A DNA stretch of 64,000 bases from assembly GCA_032622095.1 (NCBI GenBank), contig CP136064.1, positions 137,717,954-137,781,953 of the forward strand. Direction: 5' to 3'. The notes below the pieces were generated by a model. The model was not told the origin of the DNA. It searched no databases and saw only the letters and a list, made by a program, of their open reading frames with translations. The translations under genes and the position numbers were made by a program. Positions 34,004 to 44,529 of the stretch are shown here, piece by piece; positions within the stretch are counted from its first letter, which is position 1; the number at the start of each line of letters is the position of its first letter. The DNA comes from Siphonodentalium dalli. Its lineage: Eukaryota > Mollusca > Scaphopoda > Gadilida > Siphonodentaliidae.

Positions 34004-35523
34004 ATGAGCGTTGAAAATGATGTTTACGGAACTTTCGTAGTCGACGAAGATATCGAATATGAGTACAGTGAAGAGGGTAACATGGATTTTCCATATGAAA
34101 TTGAACTTGAACTTGAAGAACAACCATCATGCAAGTACTGGGAAAATTATTTGCAAAATATTGAGTGTGAAGGTGAGAAGAATGAAAATCATGTTCAGCT
34201 AGCTGCCATATCAGTTACATCTGACATAAGATCATTAAAGGCATACATAGACAGTAAAAAAAATGTAAATACTGTACAAAAAAACAGATCAAGTTGTGAA
34301 CAAGTTCAAAAAATGGCTTCAAGAACCCCCTAGGTTGGATACAAGGGAAATATATGAAATTCCACCTTTTGAACTGAACACTCTCTTGGGCGGATTCATT
34401 TTAACTGCGAGGAAGAACGATGGCACATAATTTGAGCCAGATTCTTTGACAAGCCTTCATCGCAGTATAGAACGCCATGCAAAAGACAATGGCTATCCAT
34501 ACAGTTTATTGACGAGTGATGAATTTTCCATAAGCAGAGATGTTCTGAGGGCCCGGAGGAAAGAGCTAAAACAGAAGGGTTTTGGTAATCGTCCAAATAA
34601 ATCTGAAAATTTGACCGAAGAGGAAGAAGAAAAGTTGTGGACTGAAAATGTAATGGGATTGGGAGATCCAGATGCATTACTGAATTTCTTGTGGTTCAGT
34701 ATCACAAAGTTGATGGGGTTTCGGGGCTCACATGAAAACCACCAGTTGCGTTGGGGAGATATCAGGCTAAAGTGGACAGCAACGGAGAGGAATATCTTGA
34801 ATTTATGAACGGTTGTCAAAAACACGTGATGACAATAGCACGACAAGAGCATTCTCTCCAAAAATCTTTCCCAACCCTGACAAATTAAGATGCCCCATTG
34901 AGGCATTTAAGATTTTTGAAAAGAATAGACCAGTGAGCATGAAGAATCCGGATACACCGTTCTATATAGCAGTGGACACTATGCCTAGGATAAATGACAT
35001 GGCATTATGGTTTAAATCACAGCCTATAGGAATAAACAAGCTGAAAGGGATGATGAAGAACATGGTGATAAAAGGTGGTATCCAGGGGGAAAAAACCAAT
35101 CCTTCACTCAGAAAAACAATGTGCTCTGATCTACTCCATAGTGGAGTAGCTCCAACAACTATAATGCAGTTATCAGGACATACAAATGTTGCTGCAAGTA
35201 TCAACAACTATGCTACGGCATCAGTGAATCAGCAAAAGGAGATGTGCGAAATTTTACAAAGCAAGGCAAACAAGAAACAGCCTGATGTATCCACTATAGC
35301 CAAGACAGTTGTTCCTCCTTCTACGAGCGCATCACTGACAAGTACTATTATGTCAAATGCAACTGTAAGTTCGAATGAGAACTTAGCTAGCGGACTGTTT
35401 TCAGGAGCTACAATTCATTGTGGACAATTTCATTTCAAAGTATATAACGTTGCCTCACAAAAAACCACGACCGTCACCACCATCACCACCGAGAAAGTTT
35501 CGCCGATTGTTGCCAACAATTGA
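34004..35523 (+). pseudogene. KIAA1958-like tyrosine recombinase, frameshifted
   Basis: Starts ATG 34004 with an acidic N-terminus (to about 34280) and ends TGA 35521-35523. The combined frames give the KIAA1958-like/DUF3504 layout: 'EIPPFELNTLLGGFILTARK' (N-terminal SAM-like part), 'DSLTSLHRSIERHAKDNGYP', box I arginine in 'GFRGSHENHQLRWGDI', then 'NPSLRKTM', 'LSGHTN' and the tyrosine in 'INNYAT', followed by a Ser/Thr-rich tail. Breaks: a shift in the seven-A run at 34278-34284, TAA at 34428-34430, and shifts near 34770 and 34810. In addition, the histidine of the HxxR motif is replaced (PSLR), so activity would be lost even without the shifts. It is divergent from, and a different subgroup than, the gene at 31324-33071. 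Minus-strand frames here (34396-34906, 34962-35207) are shadows. Confidence 0.85.
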
Positions 35524-35697
35524 CTCGGACTCTGATTAATCTAATACTAGTAATAGTAATAATCAGATGATTATATTATTGTTAATAAAATTTCAGATTT
35601 GTTATCATGTGATATTTATATTATTTATATTACAACAGTAATATTATGAAATGATATCTTATATTTGTTACATACTTAGATACTACTCACCATTGCA
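35524..35697 (+). terminator. 3' flank of the recombinase with AATAAA
   Basis: AATAAA at 35584-35589 follows the stop by about 60 bp and is a plausible poly(A) signal. Repeated AATA/TAATA text surrounds it. Confidence 0.4.
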
Positions 35698-35994
35698 ATG
35701 AGTCTGAGAAACAATTGTAGCGACTTAAAGAGTGACATGCAAAATAATCACATAGCTGATAGTCCTAATTGTCAATGTGGTTTTCCGAAGGAGGATGCTA
35801 GTCATTTCTTCTTCCACTGTCCATTGTTCACCAATCAGAGAAGAATATTTTACCACAAACTTGAAACAAATAACTTTCATATAGAAAATATTAAGCATCT
35901 TCTCTGTGGAATCTCTGAAAATGACCACAGAAGAAATATATTGCTATTTCATATTACACAGTCCTACATTAATGCAACTAAACGTTTTGGGTAA
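35698..35994 (+). pseudogene. LINE ORF2 C-terminal fragment
   Basis: A 98-codon frame that reads as the extreme C-terminus of a non-LTR retrotransposon protein: 'SLRNNCSDLKSDM', then the finger-like 'CQCGFPKEDASHFFFHC', and a helical end 'ITQSYINATKRFG'. Everything upstream is missing (5' truncation), so the ATG is probably not a real start. It lies immediately downstream of the YR pseudogene in the same direction. Confidence 0.85.
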
Positions 35995-36300
35995 CTTCGA
36001 TCATATATTTTTCTCTGTTATGTCAACCTGTCATTGAAAACAATTACAAATTTAAATGCCCGGCCTTTTTAGACACAACTTATGACAACGTGAGGGTAAA
36101 ACTGGACACAATAAAACTCCACTCATAGCACACTCTGTACAAATATTCACATCTGTTTCCCTGCTTAAATATTCACAATTTCATCCTGCCATCTTGTTTA
36201 AATGTTATGTTATACCTTTTGTGCGGGAGAGGGGCGTCACTAAGTTGACAAAACTTGTGTCCCAATCCCCATGTATATAATTGATATACAATACAATATA
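35995..36300 (+). mobile_element. 3' UTR of the preceding LINE
   Basis: C/T-rich sequence with CACAATTTCATCCTGCCATC, a GC-rich patch (TGTGCGGGAGAGGGGCGTCA) and 'TGATATACAATACAATATA' at the end, a typical layout for this kind of LINE 3' end. The boundary is approximate. Confidence 0.5.
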
Positions 36301-36788
36301 TTTAAATCAAATGAGTCTGAGGACATATCCGAAGAATCCTAGCATGAAAGAATACACAAATAGCATAGGTAATTAAACAGTCCAGTTTACCAGTGTTTAC
36401 AAATTACACTGGATTGCTGGAGAGTCAGTGACATTCTCGTCAGCGGATTGAAATTCCATCACTTTTCTGTTAATTAGTTGCTCAACATGACATCAGGTGT
36501 CCGATATGCAATCTTCGCAATGTCATGATATTTAACTAATATACACCATATTCAGGAAATAACACTAAAACGTTAAATTTATGCAAACATTCCTCCAAAA
36601 CATTCCCGCTTATTCTTGAAATTCCAATCGATCGATATCTAAAGATAGTAACAGGGAATCCCTGAAAAAAATCGGCAGTTGATAGAACGTGGGTCGCAGT
36701 GCGGTAAGGTTACAAAACATAACTTTAGTTCATATTCGTTACTATTTTCTTCATTTAAATGGATTCTAGGACGCGAAGCGTGTAATAA
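36301..36788. other. Unassigned sequence
   Basis: Frames at 36639-36923 (-) and 36679-36996 (+) run into the palindrome and have no independent support. Confidence 0.4.
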
Positions 36789-36946
36789 ACACAGAACGAC
36801 ACGATGTGTAAATGGGTTTGTCGATACGGCACTCGTGCTGTCGCGGAAGGATAGAACTCGAGGCGCAAGCGCCTCTCGTTCCATCCTTCCGCGACAGCAC
36901 TCGTGCCGTATCGACAAACCCATTTACACATCGTGTCGTTCTGTGT
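36789..36946. mobile_element. Near-perfect 158-bp palindrome
   Basis: Arms of about 75 bp run from ACACAGAACGACACGATGTG through GGGTTTGTCGATACGGCACT to TGTCGCGGAAGGAT, mirrored on the other side of a short centre (CGAGGCGCAAGCGCCTC, about 36860-36876). Only a few mismatches. The similar peptides seen on both strands are caused by the mirror symmetry. Probably a hairpin MITE. Confidence 0.9.
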
Positions 36947-37304
36947 ATGTACCGAAGGAAATAATGTGTAGAAATGATTACACATGGCATGTCTAAACAC
37001 GATTAACACACACACCAATGTGTAGTTTTACATATAACTACATGGACCAAGGGACATTCTATACATATTGTGTATATTTTGTTACACACAATTGTGTAAG
37101 AACGTAGAGCATGCACATTGCGGTACTTTCAGATTCATATCTTCTGATGCATGACGGCCATATTGTTTGATAATTATTTTGTGAATGCAATCTACAGAGA
37201 CCGTAGAATTCCGATTTGTGGGTATAGTATTAATAATATAAGATGATAATACGCTAGCGTAATTAACGAACCAAAGCAAACCACTCATGTGAGGGTAGCT
37301 GTGG

Positions 37305-37306
<2 letters not shown>
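36947..37306. repeat. TGTGTA/TACACA-rich sequence
   Basis: Many short TGTGTA, TACACA and ACACAC motifs (for example ATTTTGTTACACACAATTGTGTAAG near 37077), like the stretch at 43720-43950. No gene. Confidence 0.45.

Positions 37307-37336
<30 letters not shown>
37307..37336. repeat. (T)30 homopolymer
   Basis: Thirty consecutive T residues following GTGGGG. Length is likely unstable in assembly. Confidence 0.9.
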
Positions 37337-37338
<2 letters not shown>

Positions 37339-38200
37339 TATTAAAATCAGTTTATAGATTCTCTGGTATTCCCTACAAATATGATTAACATAAGGCTATA
37401 TTTCCTGGGTTCATCGAATGAATTGACCCCAATCGTAACTTCGAGTATAAATTAGGCAAATAAATCGTACTTCCGGGTAGTCTTTATCGACTATTCATGG
37501 TTATAAATTACTAGTACCAACATCAAAGTGAAAATAGTTATACCTTGTCGAGAGGGGAACGGGCACATCTTTAATGAATATAACAAATTTATTTCTTTTC
37601 TTGACGCTGGGAGATTACTGCGGTGGAGATACTCTACCGAGAAGCGTGTCCATTGCATAGCTGTTTATTTCATTCAAAGGTGTCATTGTGTCGATTTCAA
37701 CGAATTCGACGAACAGCGTCATCGTGTAACTTTCCCCATTGACCGAGTTCGCCTGAATGTATCTTCTGGTTTGTTTATAATTATATGTTACCTTTCGATT
37801 CCAGAAAATAGTGTAGTTATGGATTATCACATACATGCATGTACCATGTAGTCTTATGATAACAATTAATTCCTTATTAAATATATGTTATTTCGTTTCG
37901 CACAGTACCGCACCGCACATCTTCGCACATTCAAACGGTAAATTCGTGATGACATTCTTATTATATTTCACATCAGGAATTTATATCACTTTTCATTCGC
38001 CCCGATGTGTGTAGTTACTATGTAGTGTCGTTATTTATCGTGTCTTATTTTCTCAATAAAAGGTAAACTAACGCTACGAATGAACTTACATTGTAATTCA
38101 GTGTTCATAATTCCCATTTGCAATACCAATAATCGAAAGACACAGTAACAAGATTTTCCGATTACGAGATTAATGCGTTAAGACCACCGATCTACTGCAT
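37337..38200. other. Unassigned sequence
   Basis: The 107-aa plus frame at 37528-37851 and its antisense partner have no recognisable features. No repeat identified. Confidence 0.4.
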
Positions 38201-38204
38201 GTGC

Positions 38205-39085
38205 GACAAAGACGCTCGCTTAGACTTGTAGTCGGATTCCTTATGTCGAAAAAAATGGTCGCGCGTTTTCGGAATGTTAAAAGCGACATGAGAACAGTTT
38301 CGATACCACCAGTGTGTCTATTTTCATAATCTACCTGTTTCCAGCTTGATATTTTAGTGGAAACAGGTTTGTGTGAGGCTTTTGTTTGTGTACCCCTCTA
38401 CCCCCCCCCCCCCCCCGTCCACCTGGTAATAAAAACATGCTATTACGCATAGCAAGTTCGTTCAGTGGCTTTCTTTGTTCTTAGAAATCTAAAAACATGG
38501 AGAGATCTTGCCACAAATAACTTAATTTCAAATCTCAATGTGGAATTTTATAATAAAATCGTCAGATGAATTGTATTTATGACTGCATTTTCAATTTTCT
38601 TTCCCAAATATTAAGGTATTGTATATTCTTAAAATCAACTAGATCACATATAGACGAACATGAATAATCGATTTTTGGTGAAGATATCGCAGAAAAGCTA
38701 ACCCTACCCCCCACCCTCGCTGATTTCACAAGTCAGATTCCTTTGGTCGAAAACAACGGTTGCGCAATTTCGGATTGTCTAAAACGACATGCGAACGGGT
38801 TATTTATCAATAGCGTGTCTACTTTCAGAGTTTACCTGTGTCCAGTTGAAACTTTATTTAAAAAAAAAGTGTTTCTGGACTGTTTTAAGAATTTAAAGAG
38901 CGTTTGCTTATTATATATTAAATATTAATCATCATAACTAACCTTCTGGTGGATGTGCGAATTGAAATTAACAAATTTATCAAATATGGCGGTATACTTT
39001 CAGAGTCTACTTGTTTCCAGTCTGACATTTTAGTGGAAACAAATTGTTTGGACGGTTTAAAAAATTTAAAGAGCGTTTACTGTTT
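38205..39085. repeat. Diverged duplicated block
   Basis: GTCGGATTCCTTATGTCGAA.. (38231) is echoed by GTCAGATTCCTTTGGTCGAA (38732). 'GTGTCTA-TTTTCA...CTACCTGTTTCCAG...ATTTTAGTGGAAACA' occurs around 38310, 38815 and 38995. The last two units both run into TTTAAAGAGCGTTT (38892-38905, 39065-39078). A (C)16 tract is at 38401-38416. Confidence 0.7.
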
Positions 39086-39409
39086 ATTAACTTAAACGAT
39101 TAGCCTTTTCATGAATTGTGCGAGTTGATATTATGCATATATGTCAAGTATGACTCTGAAATGTATCTTTGATAATGATGTCGTCAGATAAGTCTCCGCG
39201 GGTAGTGTACTACAGTTGGGAAGAACACTAACGTTGGACCCTATAATGTTCACAGTGGTGGAACTTAATGGCTATCATATATGCATGGCTCTTACATGTA
39301 ATCTATCATAACTACATGTGATTTTACCAAATTAACTTGCAATATAGTCAGGCCACCAGATACAGTGGTTGATTAAAAATGTGGTTTATATCAATCATTG
39401 GGGTGATAG

Positions 39410-39555
39410 GAAGACAGTGGGGTGATAGGAAGACAGTCAGTCATGACTATATCACCCCTAGCAATATACATGTATAGTCTATCAATATTATATTTATTTG
39501 TAATTGTACTTTCCATGTGTGTATATTGTAAATAAAATTATCCTATCCTATCATA
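39410..39555 (+). mobile_element. 3' end of a short retroposon with (ATCCT)n tail (copy 1)
   Basis: GGGGTGATAGGAAGACAGT (twice), a stem with ACTATATCACCCC, an AT-rich stretch, then 'GTATATTGTAAATAAAATTA' and TCCTATCCTATCAT. The same arrangement is at 40763-40879. Stem plus AATAAA plus a short microsatellite tail suggests a LINE or SINE 3' end. Confidence 0.6.
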
Positions 39556-40019
39556 TACATCACAATCACGTGCTCCAGTGATAATGTCCTCTATTCTGCA
39601 AATGAAATGTTTATCATGACTACAGTTTCAGAATGTCGTTGTAAAATTGATTGGTGTTGTTTTTTCATCAATTGACAAAATTAATGTTTATTGCCAGGAC
39701 GAAGTACCGCATAATACGGAGTTTTGTGCTAACAATTATGCGAGTCATATTTATGTATGTGTCAGTCAAAACTTTTAGGACATGGGAATATTTTTTTTAT
39801 TTCGTAGCCACTAAATACTAATTCGTGGCCACGAAATAACTAATTGTGATATACGATCGTCAGTCCCATTGTTGTAATGGAAGCGGATAGGGATGATCTG
39901 GTTGTAGTTGTCCACCATCTTGGCATGATCCACGGCGATTTGAGATAAAGGATGTTGCAGAATGGCCCGTAAAACAAATTAAGTAATCACCATTTCACCA
40001 ACCCGATCCAAAGTTGCCG

Positions 40020-40670
40020 CCTTCCTGGGGGTGTGTCACATATGGCACCTACGACGTTCAGTATATCTTGGGGCCACCATACAGCACCAATTCTACCACA
40101 TCAAACGGTTAAGGGGCCGAGAAATTGTATAGGTGCCATATTTGAACCCATCTGGGGCGACCATTTTGGTTCGGGGATGGTGAAAGCCGGTGAATATTGA
40201 GTTTGTCTCATCATGGGTCACCCTACAACACACTGTATTCTACCTAAAATGGTGGGGGCAGTTGCATGGTACCATATATGGACCCCAATGATCATTTATC
40301 ATTTTCGCTCGAATGGGCTGAAGGTGTGAAAATTGAGCTTGCTTTGCGAGCCCCCTTTATTTGATCTATATCGGTCAAGTGACCGAGAAATAATGTGTAC
40401 CCTATTTGACCCCTTCTGAGCGGCGACCATTTTGGATCGGGTATGGTTGAAAGGGGTGACTATTTATAAGTTTGTTTTGGGCCCAACCTACAAAACCCCT
40501 GATTTGACTTAAATCGGCCAATAGATATGCCGAGTGAAATGTCATTCCCATTCGATCATTTGTGGTAAAAACTAATGAATATTCAGCTTTTCTTGGAGCC
40601 ACCTGACCCGTGTTTCCCAGTTCTCTCTGGGCTTGTTTATATCGGACGTTCATATCCCCATAGAGCCCGG
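40020..40670. repeat. Tandem units inside the GTGGCCAC element
   Basis: Units of roughly 150-180 bp share 'CGACCATTTTGG.TCGGG.ATGGTGAAA', 'ATATTGAG.TTG', 'GCCACC.TACA', 'ATCGGTCAAG' and 'GACCGAGAAAT'. Strongly diverged; at least four can be seen. The 83-aa minus frame at 40402-40653 is not supported. Confidence 0.6.
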
Positions 40671-40762
40671 GTTCTACACCATAAGGGGTTCATAGTAGCT
40701 TAATTATCTGCGATCGTACTCATTGGTTCTAAAACATCATCAAGTGTAAACATACCGTAGCA

Positions 40763-40879
40763 GGGTGGCAGTAAGACAGTCTAGCCTGACTATGCCACCC
40801 CCTCGAATATACAATGCAATATTTGTCAAATGTATTACTATGTGTATATTGAAATAAAATATCCTATCCTATCATACCG
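40763..40879 (+). mobile_element. 3' end of a short retroposon with (ATCCT)n tail (copy 2)
   Basis: AGGGTGGCAGTAAGACAGTC, stem partner ACTATGCCACCCCC, 'GTGTATATTGAAATAAAATA' and TCCTATCCTATCAT. Same family as 39410-39555. Confidence 0.6.
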
Positions 40880-41001
40880 TAAAGGTATCTGGATATATGC
40901 AAAGGTCAATCAGTTATAATTCGCCACGAATTAGTATGTCGTGGCCACGAATTAGTATTTCGTGGCCACGAAATAAAAAAAAACAATTTCCCATGTCCTA
41001 A

Positions 41002-41690
41002 ACCAGCCACCCTAGCTTATGGATCATTCTGTTTTTGTACTAACTTTGGAGAAACCCGACCAGCATCAATGTAACAACTACAACAACTCATCTATGCCAA
41101 TGATATGTTTATACATACATGTGGATAGGGTGGTATTGTTTAAAAATGTTAAACAATGTTATCATGTCTATATGTATTGCTAAATATTGCTGGGCATATA
41201 TAGATGGTTGATCTATAATTCCTGGTCGGGTTTATCAAAATTGGGAGTTTAAATTTTGTTCATCTGATGATAAAGAAAATACTTTCTCCGTCCACTTGAT
41301 ACATCCCCCGGCATACATGTTTCACATACTAAATTAACACCTTAGTCAACATAACAAATCACTCCATCAAATCCTTTGCCACAAGAATAAAAATAAATTC
41401 TCAGTATAAATAGGCAAGACATCTCTGGACACTTTCTAAGAGATATTTTATTTATAAGAAGATATATGTGTGCATTGTGTGCTTGGTCTTATATATAGTA
41501 CAACACAGTAAGATGCAAGTGACACAGTGCAGGGACAATACTGTGTCGAAGAACATAGCTGAGGGGATCCTTCCATCATCCTTCATAATGCATCATGACT
41601 CCATCTGTTGTGAACAAACCATCGACTAGGCTTAATGGGTCGTTCTCCCCCAATAATATACTTGGCTTTGAACCGGTCAACATTTTGGGC
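41002..41690. other. Unassigned sequence
   Basis: No gene or repeat recognised. Confidence 0.4.
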
Positions 41691-41714
41691 CGTGGCATTT
41701 CCCCGTAAATTAGA

Positions 41715-42165
41715 GAGTGTCTATAGTCGGATGGTATTGGTTATGTTCAAATGGTGACACAAATATGAAACTGTACATGTTAGTGCCCCATGGGCCATTG
41801 ATCATTATAAGATCGAGAAACTTAGTCTAGGAAATTACCGGGAATTCACCAGACATTGCAATTGTAGCTGACAGGGTCGTAATTTCAACGTTTGCGTTTC
41901 CGATGCAGTTAATACACAAAAATGTGAAATTTGAGATATACCTGGTCGTCAAAGTGTCTCATTTAAGGTTAGCAACGGTTGCTAATCAAATGTCACAATG
42001 GTGTACTAATCATTCATTGGTATTGCCTTAATTTAGTCAGTGTCTAATCACATGGTGCTGGTTTTGTTCAAAGTTGGGCACATGTATGTCTAAAACTATA
42101 TGCAGCCATGCTCTGCATAGGCCACTGATCATTATAAGATCGGGAGACTTTGCCACCTGTCCCGA
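41715..42165. repeat. Diverged direct duplication, about 330-bp spacing
   Basis: 'GTGTCTA.TC..ATGGT..TGGTT.TGTTCAAA..TG' and 'GGCCA.TGATCATTATAAGATCG.GA' occur around 41718-41825 and 42040-42150. No coding content. Confidence 0.65.
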
Positions 42166-42307
42166 TAGCTCCTTAGTAACGGATACTAAGCACCTACTGG
42201 GAATTTGCAGGAAATGCAAATATGGTTGATATCTATTTTACTCAAGAAAAATAATGAGATTCCTACATCATCGTTTCCACATAAAGTAATCTCAGTAAAT
42301 CTCATTG

Positions 42308-42440
42308 TCCCGCACTCGAGGTATCGCTCCGCTCCGCTCCGTGCGATAATTTCGTCAACATTCAGACACTCATGCGGTTCTATCTATTTATTACATATGT
42401 ATCAACGTAATTCGCATGATCGCACGAGTTTCTAGGCGTG
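42308..42440. repeat. Partial inverted relative of the palindrome at 42571-42716
   Basis: GATAATTTCGTCAACATTCA, GACACTCATGCGGTTCTATC and TATTTATTACATA match one arm of the downstream palindrome. GCTCCGCTCCGCTCC is a short tandem triplication just before it. Confidence 0.6.
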
Positions 42441-42570
42441 TGATAATTCTCAGAATCGCACTAGTGCAATCTGTCGACGGAACTATTTCATTCAGTGTTA
42501 AAACTCAATTAATTTCACATTTTCTGTACCGGAGATGTATGATTGTGAGTCAACTTACTATGATACGGAG

Positions 42571-42716
42571 ATATGTAATAAAAATAGAACCACATGCGTG
42601 TCTGGATTTTGACGAATTATCGCACTCGATTTGTTGGCGGAACGCGATACCTCTCGTGCGGGACGATAATTTCGTCAAAATCCAGACACTCATGCGGTTC
42701 TATCTATGTATTGCAT
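42571..42716. mobile_element. Palindromic element, about 146 bp
   Basis: Left arm ATGTAATAAAAATAGAACCA, GCGTGTCTGGATTTTGACGA; the right arm is the inverse, TCGTCAAAATCCAGACACTC, GGTTCTATCTATGTATTGCAT. The centre near 42640-42655 contains CGCGATACCTCTCGTGCGGG. The 136-aa plus-strand frame across it (42416-42826) is explained by the repeat. Confidence 0.82.
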
Positions 42717-42832
42717 CTATCATTAAATCACGGATAGTTACAGTGGGTAAAACACGAGTGTTAGTCTACATGTATAGTTGCGCACGATTGCCAATAAGTT
42801 ATATTACAATCAACGTTTTAGCATAACACGAA

Positions 42833-43175
42833 ATTCTCCATAGGGTTAGTGTTAAATTTTGATCGCAACTGTACCCAACAAGAATCATCTGAGCATATCC
42901 ATTCGTTTAAAAACTACGTCTGTGTTTCATACTTAGTATTTTTTAGAAATATCAGTACGCGCATATCATAGTACGCAAAATAGCGCCATTTATCCAAAGT
43001 ACTATAATCTCCATAGGGCTCAGTGTTAAATTTTGATCACAACTGTAGCCAACAAGAATTAACCAATCGCATTAAAATTTTAAAAATACATGTAACAGTC
43101 ATATATAGTAGTTTGGAGAAGTTTCAAATCGCACCGATCACCATACGCCAGATGGCACCATCTATCGTTTTCTGT
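42833..43175. repeat. Diverged tandem duplication, about 177-bp period
   Basis: CTCCATAGGG(T/C)(T/C)AGTGTTAAA... 'TTTTGATC.CAACTGTA.CCAACAAGAAT' occurs at about 42836 and 43011, and 'ATCATAGTACGC' / 'ATCACCATACGC' follows in each. Confidence 0.78.
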
Positions 43176-43344
43176 AAATACTAAACGCTCTCTAAATTAT
43201 GTTGACCCCGATTTATGCCGACCCGCCAAAATTCAAGAATGGAAACAAGTGAATCCTGAAAACACACCTACTAGGCATACATAATCCGTTTTCAGATCGC
43301 TTTTAACAAACCAAAAATGCAAAATGACATAAGGAATCCGACTA

Positions 43345-43682
43345 TTGTTATGATTGTTGTAATAATACTAATATTATGCAATAACGCCACGACCCTGGCT
43401 TGTTCATTTAAAACAAAAGCTCACACAGTACAAAACAAAATACTACACACCACTGTATGCCATGATCGTTTTAATATATAAATTTGCATATATCTTTCTT
43501 TCATGGCGATTACTGCCCTGAGACTCTTGTTATGATTGTTGTAATACTACTAATGTTATGCAATCACGCCACGACCCTGGTTTGCTCATTTAAAAAAAAA
43601 ACTCACACAGTACAGAACAAAATACTACATACCACTGTACGTCATGAACGTTTTAACATTTTAATCTGCATATATCTTTAAT
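43345..43682. repeat. Tandem duplication, 182-bp period
   Basis: TTGTTATGATTGTTGTAATA starts at 43345 and 43527; both units continue through GCCACGACCCTGG, CTCACACAGTACA and ATCTGCATATATCTTT. Similarity is high, so this is a recent duplication. Confidence 0.87.
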
Positions 43683-43714
43683 ACTATACCCACAGGTCGG
43701 ACAACTGAACTTGT

Positions 43715-43950
43715 CTACGATATTTGTGTGTAAATACATACACACAATGTGTAAGGGATATTTGTTGATTCTATGCACACAGTTGTGTATGAATGTGTAT
43801 AAATTTACCCATTTATGTGTGAAAATTGTTACACAATTTGTGTACGAATATGAAACTACACAATCATATACTACACAAATATGTTGAAGATCAAAATTGA
43901 ATAATGATTGTGTAACAGGGCTACACATTTTGTGGAGAAAACCTACACAT
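43715..43950. repeat. TGTGTA/TACACA-rich sequence
   Basis: Dense short motifs (TACACACAATGTGTA, ACACAGTTGTGTATGAATG, TTACACAATTTGTGTA), resembling 36947-37110. The 91-aa minus frame here is not supported. Confidence 0.5.
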
Positions 43951-44529
43951 TAGTCATAAGAGTGTACCATTTCTGAACACATTTGTTATACTGACCAAAT
44001 TTGAAGTCACATATAATGTTTGAACATATCTTTTTCAACATAATTGGGAGCACAAAACCCAAAAATAAGCTTAATTTGCGTTGTAAATATAGTGAAGAAG
44101 TATATAAGCTAACACAAATATTTAACATTTTCAATAACTGTATTATAGAGAGTAATACAACTTCAATTATTTATTTTAGAGTGAGTGGATGGTCAAGATT
44201 CTTGAACTCAGTAGCTAATGACATGTAATGTCTTTTGATCTTTATTTAAATCGGTAAAGAAATTTGATCTGTATTTGTGTGAATTTGAATGTTCTTTCCA
44301 ATTATAATACGTTGAAGTTGCAAACAGTATGTGGCTTTTAAATGTGTATGTTATATATCAGTGGACGCCCTAATGTGATGGGAACGTCCCTACGAATAGA
44401 ACCTCGATCCGTACCTGCAACCGCCTAAACACAACGTTTTCACAAGTCACAACGTTACCACAACGTAGTATTAATAGTGGAATGCACCGGTGGTTCTACG
44501 TCGGTACAACGGGGACTTGTCCCTACGAT
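43951..44529. other. Unassigned sequence upstream of the Penelope element
   Basis: Small overlapping frames (43943-44134 and 44001-44228) have no recognisable content. AACGTTTTCACAAGTCACAA and ACGTTACCACAACG give a short repeat near 44430-44465. Confidence 0.35.

Larger units (their letters stand above)
39774..41001. mobile_element. Inverted-repeat transposon with ATTCGTGGCCACGAAAT ends
   Basis: Left TTAGGACATGGGAA.. then TTTATTTCGTAGCCACTAAA, ACTAATTCGTGGCCACGAAA (39775-39845). The right arm is the inverse (40918-41001), with an extra GTGGCCACGA unit. The arms themselves contain short palindromes (TTTCGTGGCCACGAAA). No transposase. The interior holds the repeats listed next and the retroposon end at 40763-40879. 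Confidence 0.8.

Noticed and set aside
34493-34906. 137-aa minus-strand ORF
   Set aside because: Antisense shadow of the KIAA1958-like recombinase pseudogene, which has recognisable motifs on the plus strand.
36639-37018. Several similar ORFs on both strands with shared peptides
   Set aside because: The peptides recur because the ORFs read through a 158-bp palindrome; no protein features.
42416-42826. 136-aa plus-strand ORF
   Set aside because: Spans a palindrome and its partial third arm; nothing recognisable.
43345-43682. Possible LTR pair
   Set aside because: Two adjacent 160-bp copies without internal region, TG..CA ends or target duplication; a tandem duplication is simpler.
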